Positions 16,649-25,980 of a DNA stretch of 64,000 nucleotides are shown here, piece by piece. Each line of letters starts with the position of its first letter. Position 1 is the stretch's first letter. A program made the position numbers and the translations under genes. The DNA comes from Burkholderiales bacterium (GTDB lineage: Bacteria > Pseudomonadota > Gammaproteobacteria > Burkholderiales > Nitrosomonadaceae): contig JACKLR010000003.1 of the NCBI GenBank assembly GCA_024235795.1, forward strand, positions 124,001 through 188,000, written 5' to 3'. The notes under the pieces are model-generated. The model made no database searches. It was given only the letters and a program-made list of their open reading frames with translations, and was not told the DNA's origin.

Positions 16649-18145
16649 ATGACATCCCAGACTGATGAGTCCTATGCCGCCATTGATCTAGGCTCCAACA
16701 GCTTTCATATGATTGTTGCCAATTATGTGGATGACCGCTTGCAAATCATAGACCGTATCAAGGAAATGGTCAGACTTGCCTCGGGACTTAACGAAAACCA
16801 GGACCTGTCTGAAGAATCCATGCAACTGGCATTGGCATGCCTGCAACGTTTTGGACAACGTATCAAGGAAATACCGCAAGCGAATATACGCGCAGTCGGG
16901 ACTAACACATTGCGTCAGGCGCGCAACGGTGAGTTTTTTATGTCTCTGGCGGATGCCGCGCTGGGTCATCCAATAGAAATCATTGCCGGACAGGAAGAAG
17001 CGCGTTTAATTTACCAGGGTGTCGCGCATACCACGTACGACGAAGTTAACAAACGATTGGTAATTGACATCGGCGGCGGCAGTACGGAATTAATTATCGG
17101 ACGCGGATATGACATTTTCAGCATGGATAGCCTCTACATGGGCTGTGTCAACATGGGAAAACGCTTCTTTGACGACGGCAGGATTAAAGCCAAAAGAATG
17201 AGCAAAACGGTTTTATATGCCAGGCAGGAACTTGAGTCCATCGAAACCGCCTATAAAAAAACGGGGTGGGATCTCGCGCTCGGCTCATCCGGCACCATTA
17301 CTACCATACGCGATGTCGTACAATCTCAGAAATGGTGCGAAACCGGCATTACAGCCACTGCGCTATCAAAATTAATCGACGAACTCATTACCATAGGCGA
17401 TTGCAATGCGATTGAATTCGAAGGTTTATCCGAGCATAGAAAACCGGTTTTTGCAAGCGGCGTCGCCGTATTGTTCGGCGTATTTGAAGCATTAGGCCTG
17501 GAGCAAATCAATGTTTCAGATGGCGCTTTGCGCGAAGGTCTTTTGTACGATTTGATTGGCCGGGTACATAATCAAGACATCCGCGACAAAACGATTATTG
17601 ACATCACGCAACGATATGGCGTTGACATGGAACAGGCAAACCGAGTCAAAAAAACGGCAGAAAATTTTTTCCACCAGATTCGCTCCGACTGGAAATTATA
17701 TGAAAAAGAAGATCTGAAACTGCTGCAGTGGGGCGCTTTAATTCATGAAATAGGGTTATCGATAGCGCATGCCCAATATCATCGGCATGGTGATTATCTG
17801 ATCACATACTCCGATCTGGCCGGTTTTTCCCGACAAGAACAAATCAAGCTGGCCAAGCTGGTGCGCTGCCACCGCAGAAAATTTCCGCTGGACGAATTTG
17901 AGTCTGTCCCCAGCAGCTCCAAACTCTCGGTGATCAGGCTCGGCATCTTGCTGAGACTTTCTGCCGTATTACATCGAAGCCGCTCCAACGATACACTGCC
18001 CGACATAGATGTGCTTACCGAGGCACACAAAATAAACCTGCGTTTTCCACCTGAATGGTTATTCAATCACCCGCTAACCCTGGCTGATTTAAAAACCGAA
18101 CAAAATTATTTGCAAGCGGCCGGAATCAAACTGACCTTTCAATAG
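16649..18145 (+). CDS. ppx: Exopolyphosphatase (Ppx/GppA family)
   Basis: A 498-residue Ppx/GppA phosphatase that removes terminal phosphates from polyphosphate (GppA members act on pppGpp). The actin-like ATPase fold is visible: phosphate-1 motif AAIDLGSNSFHMIV (residues 10-23) and phosphate-2 motif LVIDIGGGSTELII (about 138-151), with the family stretch GSSGTI and a C-terminal HD-like domain (HEIGLSIAHAQYHRHGDYLI). The gene is convergent with ppk, ending 10 bp before ppk's stop codon, the common arrangement for the polyphosphate pair. Whether it prefers polyphosphate or pppGpp cannot be told from sequence alone. Confidence 0.94.
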   Translation: MTSQTDESYAAIDLGSNSFHMIVANYVDDRLQIIDRIKEMVRLASGLNENQDLSEESMQLALACLQRFGQRIKEIPQANIRAVGTNTLRQARNGEFFMSLADAALGHPIEIIAGQEEARLIYQGVAHTTYDEVNKRLVIDIGGGSTELIIGRGYDIFSMDSLYMGCVNMGKRFFDDGRIKAKRMSKTVLYARQELESIETAYKKTGWDLALGSSGTITTIRDVVQSQKWCETGITATALSKLIDELITIGDCNAIEFEGLSEHRKPVFASGVAVLFGVFEALGLEQINVSDGALREGLLYDLIGRVHNQDIRDKTIIDITQRYGVDMEQANRVKKTAENFFHQIRSDWKLYEKEDLKLLQWGALIHEIGLSIAHAQYHRHGDYLITYSDLAGFSRQEQIKLAKLVRCHRRKFPLDEFESVPSSSKLSVIRLGILLRLSAVLHRSRSNDTLPDIDVLTEAHKINLRFPPEWLFNHPLTLADLKTEQNYLQAAGIKLTFQ

Positions 18146-18155
18146 GGAACTGAAC

Positions 18156-20228
18156 TTAATCGCAATAATACTCCAGGATCTGCATCTGGGCTGAACGCGG
18201 CTTTTGCGATCCCGCCTTGCTGCGTTTATAGGAACCATCGCTTTGTAATACCCAGGCTTGTGTATTATCTGAAAGGTAACTCAGCAAACCATATGCAATG
18301 ACAGAATCTCTCGGACGCTTCTCTTCAATTGGAAAACACACTTCCACGCGATGTTGCAAATTCCGTGTCATCCAGTCGGCACTGGAACAGAACACTCGCT
18401 CCTCACCACCATGGTAAAAATAGTAAATCCGTGTATGTTCCAGAAAACGGCCGACGATGGAACGCACATTGATATTTTCAGAGACCCCTTTAATGCCGGG
18501 GCGCAGACAACAAATGCCGCGAATAATCAAATCAATCTTAACACCCGCCTGAGAAGCTCTATACAATGCCATGATGATTTCCGAATCGACCAGCGCATTC
18601 ATTTTGGCAATAATCCAGGCCTTTTTCCCGTCTGCGGCTGCCTTTATTTCATCTTCAATATAAGCCAATATTCCTTTATGCAGTGTAAAAGGCGACTGTA
18701 ACAATTTCTTCAATTTACCGGCACGCCCCAAACCGGTTAACTGATGAAACAGCTTATTCACGTCTTCACCAATCGCCTTGTCACATGTCAGTAAACCGTA
18801 GTCGGTATACAAACGCGCTGTTCGCGCATGATAATTGCCGGTACCTAAATGGACATAGCGCCGCAAGCTGCGCCCTTCCCTTCTAACCACTAAAATCATT
18901 TTGGCATGGGTCTTATACCCGACCACACCATAAACCACATGCGCGCCCGCTTTTTGTAATTCACTGGCCAGTTCGATATTCGCCTCTTCGTCAAACCTTG
19001 CCCGTAATTCAATCACTACAGTTACTTCCTTGCCAGCACGCGCCGCCAACTTTAACGCTTCGACCAAAGCTGAATCAGCGCCCGTACGATAAAGTGTCTG
19101 CTTAATTGACAGCACATTAGGGTCGCTTGACGCTTGTCTTACAAAATCGATTACCGGCGCAAAAGACTGAAACGGATGATGTAACAGAATGTCGCCGTTA
19201 TGCAGCACTTCAAAAATATTTGTATTTTTGAGCAGGCGGTTTGGGATATCCGGCACAAAACCGGCGAATTTTAATTCCGGGCGATCGACCAAATCACAAA
19301 TAGCATGCAAACGCCCTAAATTTACGGGACCAGGCACGCGATACAGATCATCACTCTGCAATTCAAATTTCCGCAGCAGAAATTCACTCAAATGATCTGG
19401 GCAATTATCAGCGACTTCCAGGCGCACGGCGTTACTGAATCTGCGCGAAGGCAGTTCCCCTTCCAGAGCGCGCAATAAATCGTCCACTTCTTCATCGTCG
19501 ATGAGCAAATCACTGTCACGTGTTACCTTAAACTGATAACAACCCAGCACGGCCATCCTCGGAAAAAGATCTTTCACGTGGGCATGTATTATGGATGAAA
19601 GCATGACAAAATCATGACTCCCGCTACTATGTGTCTGGGGTATATGCACGACTCTCGGCAAGGAACGCGGCGCCTGCACAATTGCCAAACCGGAATCGCG
19701 CCCAAAAGCATCCTTGCCTTCCAGCGAGATAATAAAGTACAGATTCTTGTTCAGAACCCTGGGGAAAGGGTGTGCCGGATCAAGACCGATAGGACTCAAT
19801 ATCGGCAACACTTCAGCGTTAAAATAACGTTGTATCCAGCGGCTGACCATGGGTTTCCATTGTGATCTGCGCAACAACCTGATTTTGTCCTTAGCCAGCG
19901 CAGGAATAATCATATCATTCCAGATGACATACTGTTCTTTGACAATCTGATGTGCTGTTTCACTCACCCGCACCAACACCTCTGCCGGCAAAAGATTGTC
20001 TGTCCCGGTTTGTACAGAACCGTATTTGATCTGTTGCTTGAGTCCAGCAACACGTATTTCAAAAAACTCATCCAGATTGGTGCTGGCAATACATAAAAAC
20101 CGCAGTCGTTCGAGCAGCGGCAGATTTTCATCTTTTGCCTGCTCGATAACACGCCGGTTAAATTCAAGCAGGCTTAGTTCACGGTTAATGTATAAGGTAG
20201 GATTTTTTAGGTCTGTTATAGCCATCAA
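18156..20228 (-). CDS. ppk: Polyphosphate kinase 1
   Basis: A 690-residue membrane-associated PPK1 that polymerises the gamma phosphate of ATP into polyphosphate via a phosphohistidine. Visible: N-terminal NRELSLLEFNRRVIEQAKDE, the central region FDEEANIELA, the catalytic His in GYKTHAKMILVVRREG (near residue 442) and the second conserved His in GTGNYHARTARLYTDYGLLT. Length is the family norm. A start at the second Met (ATG 20225) is equally possible. It faces ppx and forms, with ppk2, a full synthesis and use set. Its own upstream region (20229-20468, 240 bp) is AT-rich and holds no gene. Confidence 0.95.
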   Translation of the reverse strand: MMAITDLKNPTLYINRELSLLEFNRRVIEQAKDENLPLLERLRFLCIASTNLDEFFEIRVAGLKQQIKYGSVQTGTDNLLPAEVLVRVSETAHQIVKEQYVIWNDMIIPALAKDKIRLLRRSQWKPMVSRWIQRYFNAEVLPILSPIGLDPAHPFPRVLNKNLYFIISLEGKDAFGRDSGLAIVQAPRSLPRVVHIPQTHSSGSHDFVMLSSIIHAHVKDLFPRMAVLGCYQFKVTRDSDLLIDDEEVDDLLRALEGELPSRRFSNAVRLEVADNCPDHLSEFLLRKFELQSDDLYRVPGPVNLGRLHAICDLVDRPELKFAGFVPDIPNRLLKNTNIFEVLHNGDILLHHPFQSFAPVIDFVRQASSDPNVLSIKQTLYRTGADSALVEALKLAARAGKEVTVVIELRARFDEEANIELASELQKAGAHVVYGVVGYKTHAKMILVVRREGRSLRRYVHLGTGNYHARTARLYTDYGLLTCDKAIGEDVNKLFHQLTGLGRAGKLKKLLQSPFTLHKGILAYIEDEIKAAADGKKAWIIAKMNALVDSEIIMALYRASQAGVKIDLIIRGICCLRPGIKGVSENINVRSIVGRFLEHTRIYYFYHGGEERVFCSSADWMTRNLQHRVEVCFPIEEKRPRDSVIAYGLLSYLSDNTQAWVLQSDGSYKRSKAGSQKPRSAQMQILEYYCD

Positions 20229-20468
20229 AGCGGGATATCGCCTTACAAAACAAAATATAGTTTTTATTATATTACAGTGTCTGTAAGGAGTATAACAAAA
20301 CCGCAGTGTGTCTAAACTACTCTGACTGCCAACCTGTCAATAGCGTTGGCGACAATCAGGCCAGATCCCTCATTGTGGACAAGGCAAAGAATCTCGGGCA
20401 GCACGCCATAAAAAAAGGCACTTATTTTCGGGAAACGCCGCCCGCTTTTCCATGCCTGAATCAGGATT

Positions 20469-22364
20469 CTAGGCAGCTTCCAGGATTAAATTTTTCCCGT
20501 TCTTTTTGGCTCGATATAAAGCCTCATCGGCGCGCTTGAAAATATTTTCCTGTATCTCGCCTGCTTGATATTCGGCCACGCCGGCGCTAAACGTGATAAG
20601 AAGCTTTTTATTTTCATGCAAAAAGTACTTTTTAGTTAAATCACGCCTGATTCTCGACAATACTTCAACAGCTTCTTTCAAGCCGGTATTCGGCAGCAAG
20701 ATCACAAATTCCTCACCGCCATAACGCGCAACAACGTCGTCACTTCGTGTCACATTTTTCACGGCATCTACCAGATATACAAGGGCATCATCTCCGGCCT
20801 TATGGCCATGCGTATCATTCAGCACTTTAAAATTATCGATGTCAAGCAGCGCATAGCAAACCGGTTGCTGCTGCCGCTGTGCACGCGACACTTCGCGGTC
20901 AAACGCGATATCCAGCCCTCTGCGATTCAGAATCCCAGTCAAATGATCTTCATGCACCTTCTCACTCATTTGTTGCAATTCGGATTCAAGCTGTACTATT
21001 TTTTCCTGAGCAACTTCAACTTCCGCACGCGCTGCGATGAATTCATCCCGATATTGTTGCGTACTGTCCTGCATTTGCCGGGTGTCTTTCATGATTTCAA
21101 CAAGCAACTCATTCAGTGTGTCCAAATCATCGGTCTGACTGATCTGTTCAGAATAATTTTCGATTTTGTCATGATAATCGCCCGTTTCATCAGAAAATTC
21201 CTCAATATTGCCGATCAGGCAGGTAACCATTTTCTTTAATGTATTTTTGGCATCACCCAGCCCAAGTTTAATAATATCCTGTCTTTGGGCGATTTCTTCT
21301 ATATAACTTTCAGCTTCGGCTATCAGACGTTTATCCAGAGGATGCGATATTGTCTCCCGCAGCTTGGAAAGCTGATTTCTTATCCATTCATCTTCGGACA
21401 GCAATTCGCTGGTACTGTCCAACAGTTTTTCCAACAGTTTTAGTAAACCCTGCTGCAGTTTCGAACTGTCTTCAGTGCAGTATTCAAATTTCTCTAGAAA
21501 TTGCTTAAAACCAACAACAAAGTGTTGCATTTCCTGTTTACTCTGAATCTTGTGCACATTAAGCGCCAGGCTTTGAGCATCAACACTCAGCGGCGAGTCA
21601 TCCGGTTGTACTGAAGCAACATGCTCGAGCGTTTGCACCAACAGTTCCTGCAACTGATCTGTAATATTATTAACGATTACATGATTTTGCGCTAACTGAT
21701 CAGCGATTGACTCTTTATCTGCTACAGGCGTTTCTTTATCTGCTGCAGGCGTGTCAGATTTCTCATCTGGCTGCTGAACATTGTCAGGATCATCATCTTC
21801 AATGAGGTTATTTGCATCGGTTGCCAAAACTTCCCATGATTTAATCAGCGCATTAATTTTCTTCTGAAGTTCTGCAGAGTCTTTTGAAATTCCGCTTAAC
21901 ACGCGACTTAAGCCTGCGCGTTTTCTGGTGATAGTCACCCGTCCGTGATTTTTATCCAATTGCTTTAAGAGTGTAACAAGCGTATCGGCCCAAGAAGTGT
22001 CATCGTCCTGAATCTTTTTAATTGACGCATCCTGCTGTTTGCTTGATTCAGCGACAAGCCCAGCCAGTTTCATTAAAACAGCTTTGTATTCCGCCCAGTT
22101 TTTATTTTTGATTGCCAGTTCCAGTGTATTGGCAAAATTGGTTAATGCTTGTGTATGGCGCGGGAAATCGTTTACAAACGTAGACAGCAATTTTGTGGTA
22201 TTTGCACTCATTTGATGAGCTGGAATCCCGGCAATTTCATCATAAATTTTATGGTAATTGTCCGGTGTTGGCTGAAGCTTAAGCGAACCGAGCTTTAACA
22301 ATGTTTCTCGGGCGATAATTGAAGGGGCGATATTATTGGGGCTATTCATTAATTTGTTGTTCAT
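20469..22364 (-). CDS. Diguanylate cyclase (GGDEF) with long helical N-terminal domain
   Basis: A 631-residue protein that should make c-di-GMP. The C-terminal GGDEF domain has the intact signature GGEEF at residues 549-553 and the preceding DIDNFKVLNDTHGHKAGDDA. The N-terminal 450 residues have no membrane helix and are long helical segments with a coiled coil (about residues 415-470, ESELQQMSEKVHEDH at the end), plus a low-complexity linker around residue 200 (two near repeats DTPAADKETPVADKES). No known sensor domain is recognised, so the input is unknown; the c-di-GMP output is secure. It resembles large cytosolic DGCs of the CdgE/AdrA-unrelated type in betaproteobacteria. Confidence 0.9.
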   Translation of the reverse strand: MNNKLMNSPNNIAPSIIARETLLKLGSLKLQPTPDNYHKIYDEIAGIPAHQMSANTTKLLSTFVNDFPRHTQALTNFANTLELAIKNKNWAEYKAVLMKLAGLVAESSKQQDASIKKIQDDDTSWADTLVTLLKQLDKNHGRVTITRKRAGLSRVLSGISKDSAELQKKINALIKSWEVLATDANNLIEDDDPDNVQQPDEKSDTPAADKETPVADKESIADQLAQNHVIVNNITDQLQELLVQTLEHVASVQPDDSPLSVDAQSLALNVHKIQSKQEMQHFVVGFKQFLEKFEYCTEDSSKLQQGLLKLLEKLLDSTSELLSEDEWIRNQLSKLRETISHPLDKRLIAEAESYIEEIAQRQDIIKLGLGDAKNTLKKMVTCLIGNIEEFSDETGDYHDKIENYSEQISQTDDLDTLNELLVEIMKDTRQMQDSTQQYRDEFIAARAEVEVAQEKIVQLESELQQMSEKVHEDHLTGILNRRGLDIAFDREVSRAQRQQQPVCYALLDIDNFKVLNDTHGHKAGDDALVYLVDAVKNVTRSDDVVARYGGEEFVILLPNTGLKEAVEVLSRIRRDLTKKYFLHENKKLLITFSAGVAEYQAGEIQENIFKRADEALYRAKKNGKNLILEAA

Positions 22365-22852
22365 AAATAAATTATCAACACATTGTTTTTGATGAAAAAT
22401 ATACGATTAAAATTGCCATAAATTGCTATCACCATGTGTATTGCATGGAATGCGGATACAATTCATTAAGTTGTCATGTATGATACTTAACGTTTTTATC
22501 TGGCAATATGCTGAATAACTGTTTTTTAGCCCTTCAACTTTTCTTTTGGCTCTTTCATCGTTAACTGTTGGTGATCATGTATTTTATTGAATTTAAAAGA
22601 AAAAGCCATTCGTTCTTCCTGTCCATAATTTATCGACAGTTTCAGGTAGAATCAGGTTTTTTCCTATAACGCCAACAATTAAAAGTGATAGAGCCTTTCT
22701 TTTTACCAACCTAAAGGCACGTGGGCTGTGAAAAATTTCGATTAGGCGATTGAACAACTCGATTTCGGTATTCGATGAGCTGGAACTCATGCAATATTTG
22801 CACCATTTAACTTATTTGCCGATAATTGGACATTATCATTTAAGGTGAAATC
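22365..22852. other. 488-bp intergenic region without a convincing gene
   Basis: AT-rich spacer between divergent genes. The only frame of note is a 65-codon minus-strand one at 22593-22790 that lacks a ribosome site and a recognisable domain, so it is not annotated. It should contain promoters for both the GGDEF gene and the STAS-like gene. Confidence 0.6.
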
Positions 22853-23218
22853 ATGATTACAATACAAAAACAAAATAGCTTGGTTATCGTTGCCGTTATT
22901 GGCGAGTTTACTTTATCCGATTACAAGTCTTTTGAAGACCAGGTGATCTATCAGTCCACCTTTGAAGGAAAAGTCAATGTCGTGGTTGATTTGCGCGACA
23001 TGATTGACTATACCGTTGATGTCGCCTGGGAGGATATCAAATTCATGCGGGAACACGGCAACGACTTCAGTCATGTTGCCGTCGTTACCGACAACCAGTG
23101 GCAAGCGTGGAGCGCTTGGATTTCCAACCTGTTTACCGATGCCGAAGTGATCGTATTCGATGACTACAACCAGGCTGTTGAATGGGCAACAGGCGAAGAC
23201 GACTCATCCTCAGCATAA
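22853..23218 (+). CDS. STAS/SpoIIAA-like protein
   Basis: A 121-residue protein with alternating strands and helices (VIVAVIGEFTLSDYKSFEDQ, then VNVVVDLRDMIDYTVD), consistent with the SpoIIAA-like/STAS fold found in many proteobacteria (also called SEC14-like in some annotations). A ribosome site AAGGTGAA precedes the ATG. Members often act as small binding or anti-anti-sigma-like proteins; no partner is seen here. It starts a run of four same-strand genes (22853-24713). Confidence 0.72.
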   Translation: MITIQKQNSLVIVAVIGEFTLSDYKSFEDQVIYQSTFEGKVNVVVDLRDMIDYTVDVAWEDIKFMREHGNDFSHVAVVTDNQWQAWSAWISNLFTDAEVIVFDDYNQAVEWATGEDDSSSA

Positions 23219-23266
23219 AACAAGAAAACCCGCTTCACCGATTATTCAACGAATTTCTATAGCCAA

Positions 23267-23755
23267 ATGGATGATTTCGCTTTTGCCAGAGTACTCCATG
23301 TATTGAGTGTGGTGCTCTGGATTGGGGGTGTCGCAATGGTCACGACCGTATTGCTCCCTGTGTTGAAACGCATGGCGTCTCCTGCAGAGGCCATGGCCTT
23401 TTTTACTGATTTCAGACGCCGTTTTGCCGCACAGGCGCGGTATACAACATTGCTCGTTGGATTAAGCGGGTTTTACATGACCCATGTACTCGACGCCTGG
23501 TATCGTTTTACGCAATGGCAGTACTGGTGGATGCATACCATGGTACTGGTCTGGCTACTGTTTACGGTTATGCTGTTTATTGTTGAACCACGCGCAAGGC
23601 GGCAGCCGAACCCGGTTCCCCAAAAACATATCACCGCGCAGACATTTGCAACAATCCAACGCAAGCATATGACTCTTCTTGTGCTTAGCCTGTTGACCAT
23701 CGCTGGCGCAGTAGCCGGCAGTCATGGCTGGCTGATTTCAGTGGGTACATCATGA
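23267..23755 (+). CDS. Four-helix membrane protein (CopD-like)
   Basis: A 162-residue integral membrane protein with about four helices (near residues 8-32, 55-75, 85-110 and 135-158). An N-terminal helix with His-x-x-SVVLWIGG (RVLHVLSVVLWIGGVAMV) is typical of CopD-type or DUF2269-type small proteins. The gene overlaps the next by 4 bp (ATGA at 23752-23755), so the two are translationally coupled. Function uncertain; a haem or metal role is only a guess from the conserved His. Confidence 0.65.
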   Translation: MDDFAFARVLHVLSVVLWIGGVAMVTTVLLPVLKRMASPAEAMAFFTDFRRRFAAQARYTTLLVGLSGFYMTHVLDAWYRFTQWQYWWMHTMVLVWLLFTVMLFIVEPRARRQPNPVPQKHITAQTFATIQRKHMTLLVLSLLTIAGAVAGSHGWLISVGTS

Positions 23756-24135
23756 GTTACGCGCTGCTGAAACTGATCCATGTGGGTAGCGTCATCACCA
23801 GCTTCTCCCTTTTTTTTCTGCGCGGCATCTGGTTGATCAAGGATTCACCAAACCTGCGGCAACGCTGGGTCAAAATTCTGCCGCATGTCGTCGATACCAT
23901 CCTGCTGGCCAGTGCGGTTGCACTGGCGTTTAAGCTCCATCAAAACCCGGTCAACGATTCCTGGCTTACCGCCAAAGTATTTGGCCTGCTGGTCTACATC
24001 GGTCTCGGTATGGTTGCCATGCGTTTTGGCAAATCACGCAAAATCCGCATTAAAGCCTGGATCGCCGCACAATGTGTTTTCGCGTATATTGTTCTGGTTG
24101 CACTGACCAAAAGCCCGGTTTTGAACCTGTTTTAG
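23752..24135 (+). CDS. SirB2-family membrane protein
   Basis: A 127-residue protein with four membrane helices, matching the SirB2 (invasion gene up-regulator) family layout: N-terminal LLKLIHVGSVITSFSLFFLR, the middle HVVDTILLASAVALAF, then WLTAKVFGLLVYIGLGMVA and a C-terminal helix. The four-bp overlap with the CopD-like gene indicates an operon. The family name reflects an early Salmonella result; molecular function is unknown. It is probably an inner-membrane partner of the upstream protein. Confidence 0.82.
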   Translation: MSYALLKLIHVGSVITSFSLFFLRGIWLIKDSPNLRQRWVKILPHVVDTILLASAVALAFKLHQNPVNDSWLTAKVFGLLVYIGLGMVAMRFGKSRKIRIKAWIAAQCVFAYIVLVALTKSPVLNLF

Positions 24136-24176
24136 CATGCCAGCGGATCAATGCGTATTTGCAGGCTTCTTGATGA

Positions 24177-24713
24177 ATGACACAAACCGCCATCGATCTA
24201 TCCCGATTCACTCTAAAAAAAGCCACGCTCGACCATTGTCCTGACATCTGCGATCTGGTCAACCTCACCTACCGTGGCAACACAGGATGGACGCGCGAAA
24301 CGCATATTATCGGCGGCGACCGCACCAACCTCGGCGAAATCACGACAGCAATGACAAAATCCGGCGCACGGTTTTATGTCGTGTATCTTGAGCAACTGCT
24401 TGCCACGTGCATTTATCTTTCCAGAGAACAGCACCATGCGTATATCGGTTTTTTTGCCGTACACCCCGGTCTTCAGGGCCGCGGTATTGGCAAACATGTT
24501 TTACAACAGGCTGAAACCATTGCCAAGCAACAAATGACCGCCACAAAAATCCGCATGTTCGTCGTCTCGCAGCGTCCCGAACTGATCGCATTTTACCAGC
24601 GCCGCGGCTACCAACGCATCGGCGGTACGGAAGCCTATCCGTTGCAACTGAAAATCGGCATTCCGAAAGTCGCAGGACTGACCATCGAATTTCTAGAAAA
24701 ACAGTTACACTAA
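24177..24713 (+). CDS. GNAT-family N-acetyltransferase
   Basis: A 178-residue acetyltransferase. The acetyl-CoA pyrophosphate-binding motif is VHPGLQGRGIGKHVLQQAE (about residues 99-117, Q/R-x-x-G-x-G/A), followed by the C-terminal motif of the fold (FYQRRGYQRIGG). GNAT enzymes move acetyl groups to amines on proteins, antibiotics or metabolites; the substrate cannot be told here. It begins 41 bp after the SirB2-like gene and may be the last gene of the same transcript. Confidence 0.88.
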   Translation: MTQTAIDLSRFTLKKATLDHCPDICDLVNLTYRGNTGWTRETHIIGGDRTNLGEITTAMTKSGARFYVVYLEQLLATCIYLSREQHHAYIGFFAVHPGLQGRGIGKHVLQQAETIAKQQMTATKIRMFVVSQRPELIAFYQRRGYQRIGGTEAYPLQLKIGIPKVAGLTIEFLEKQLH

Positions 24714-24820
24714 ATTTCAAAGCCGTTAATTGTCGTATACAGGAAAAGGCTAGGCACTTTGGAGACCATAGCAAGTGGCCAGATCAACTGCACAGCAGAT
24801 TTTTCGAAACGTACAACTGT

Positions 24821-25741
24821 TTAGTCACTTTTCTCGGACTTATGCATTAACGCGGCCGCTTCCTGCAACAAGAAGTCTCTGAAGGTCTGTGCGACAGCAG
24901 ACAGGCGTTTGTTTTTGCGGTTGACGACATGCCAGTAGCGCACGATGGGAAACCCCTGAACATTCAGGATTTTTAGCCGTCCCGTTTCAAGTTCCAGTTC
25001 TGCCGTATGCTGTGACATAATGCCAAGACCCATTCCTGCCTGCACCGCCTGCTTGATTGCCTCGGTGGTATCGGTCTCCATACCGGTGTTCATACGCACG
25101 CCATGCTGCTTAAAAAATCGCTCCATCGCACTGCGCGTGCCCGAACCGGGTTCACGTACCAAAAAAACTTCCTGAGATAGTCTTTTGACTGTGATGTTCT
25201 GTTTTTTGCAAAGGGAGTGGTCCGGTGGCGCGACAACAACCAGCGGATTTTCCATAAACGATTGACTGGTAATGTCCAGATTCTCAGGCGGCTGCCCCAT
25301 GATTGCCAGATCAATGGCGTTCTCATCAAGCTGCTTGAGTATCGTTTCGCGGTTGGATACATTCAAACTGACCGTAACATTGCGGAAACGCTGGCAAAAT
25401 TTTGCCAGCAAATGCGGGGCGAAATAATTGGCAGTCGTCACAGCCGCAATATTCAATTTGCCGCGTTCCATGCCTTTGAGTTCATCAAGCGTCACTTCAA
25501 GATCCGATAGCCGTTGTAAAATATCACGGCTATACCGGAACAGTTCATTCCCGGCTTCGGTCAAATAAATTTGCTTGCCCATTTGCTCAAATAAGGGCAA
25601 ACTAACATTCTCTTCCAACTGTTTTATCTGCATGGAAACAGCAGGTTGAGTTAAATAAAGCTCTTCCGCCGCACGTGAAAAACTTAAGTGGCGGGCAACT
25701 GTCTCAAATACTTTCAATTGTCGTAACGTGAGATGCAACAT
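24821..25741 (-). CDS. cbbR: LysR-type regulator of the RuBisCO operon
   Basis: A 306-residue LysR-type transcriptional regulator divergent from cbbL, the classical CbbR location. Residues 4-63 form the winged helix-turn-helix (LRQLKVFETVARHLSFSRAA, EELYLTQPAVSMQIKQLEE), and from about 90 to 300 is the periplasmic-binding-protein-like effector domain (APHLLAKFCQRF, AIMGQPP, LVREPGSGTRSAMERF, GLGIMS). CbbR activates cbb genes in response to metabolites of carbon fixation and often represses its own gene. A 16-bp palindrome lies just upstream, in the divergent region. Confidence 0.92.
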   Translation of the reverse strand: MLHLTLRQLKVFETVARHLSFSRAAEELYLTQPAVSMQIKQLEENVSLPLFEQMGKQIYLTEAGNELFRYSRDILQRLSDLEVTLDELKGMERGKLNIAAVTTANYFAPHLLAKFCQRFRNVTVSLNVSNRETILKQLDENAIDLAIMGQPPENLDITSQSFMENPLVVVAPPDHSLCKKQNITVKRLSQEVFLVREPGSGTRSAMERFFKQHGVRMNTGMETDTTEAIKQAVQAGMGLGIMSQHTAELELETGRLKILNVQGFPIVRYWHVVNRKNKRLSAVAQTFRDFLLQEAAALMHKSEKSD

Positions 25742-25763
25742 TAATCAATGTCTCCGTAATAGT

Positions 25764-25779
25764 ATAAGTATATACTTAT
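25764..25779. promoter_or_regulatory. Candidate CbbR recognition site
   Basis: ATAAGTATATACTTAT is a perfect 16-bp palindrome with LysR-type character (ATAA-N8-TTAT). It is 22 bp upstream of the cbbR start and centred about 65 bp upstream of the transcription start predicted for cbbL, the standard position of an LTTR recognition site. Confidence 0.7.
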
Positions 25780-25801
25780 TGTATTTATCAAAATAATTGA
25801 T

Positions 25802-25830
25802 TTGTCCTTATGTTTAATTTTCTTTATAGT
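25802..25830 (+). promoter_or_regulatory. Candidate sigma-70 promoter of cbbLS
   Basis: TTGTCC (25802-25807), 17-bp spacer, TATAGT (25825-25830). This predicts transcription from about 25837 and an untranslated leader of about 144 nt before cbbL. Confidence 0.5.
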
Positions 25831-25980
25831 TTCACCATGTTTCAAATGCTCATTTCAAGTTCATACTTGTTTCGTTGATTATTATTTGTTGTTTCTTAGT
25901 TGTTAGTTAATTGTTACTTAAACCTCCGCTCTTTTCCGTAATAAAAACTGAATCGAGCGGATTTAACTGGAGAGAAAATT

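Noticed and set aside
22593..22790. 65-codon minus-strand frame between the GGDEF and STAS-like genes
   Set aside because: No ribosome site and no family; low confidence that it is translated.
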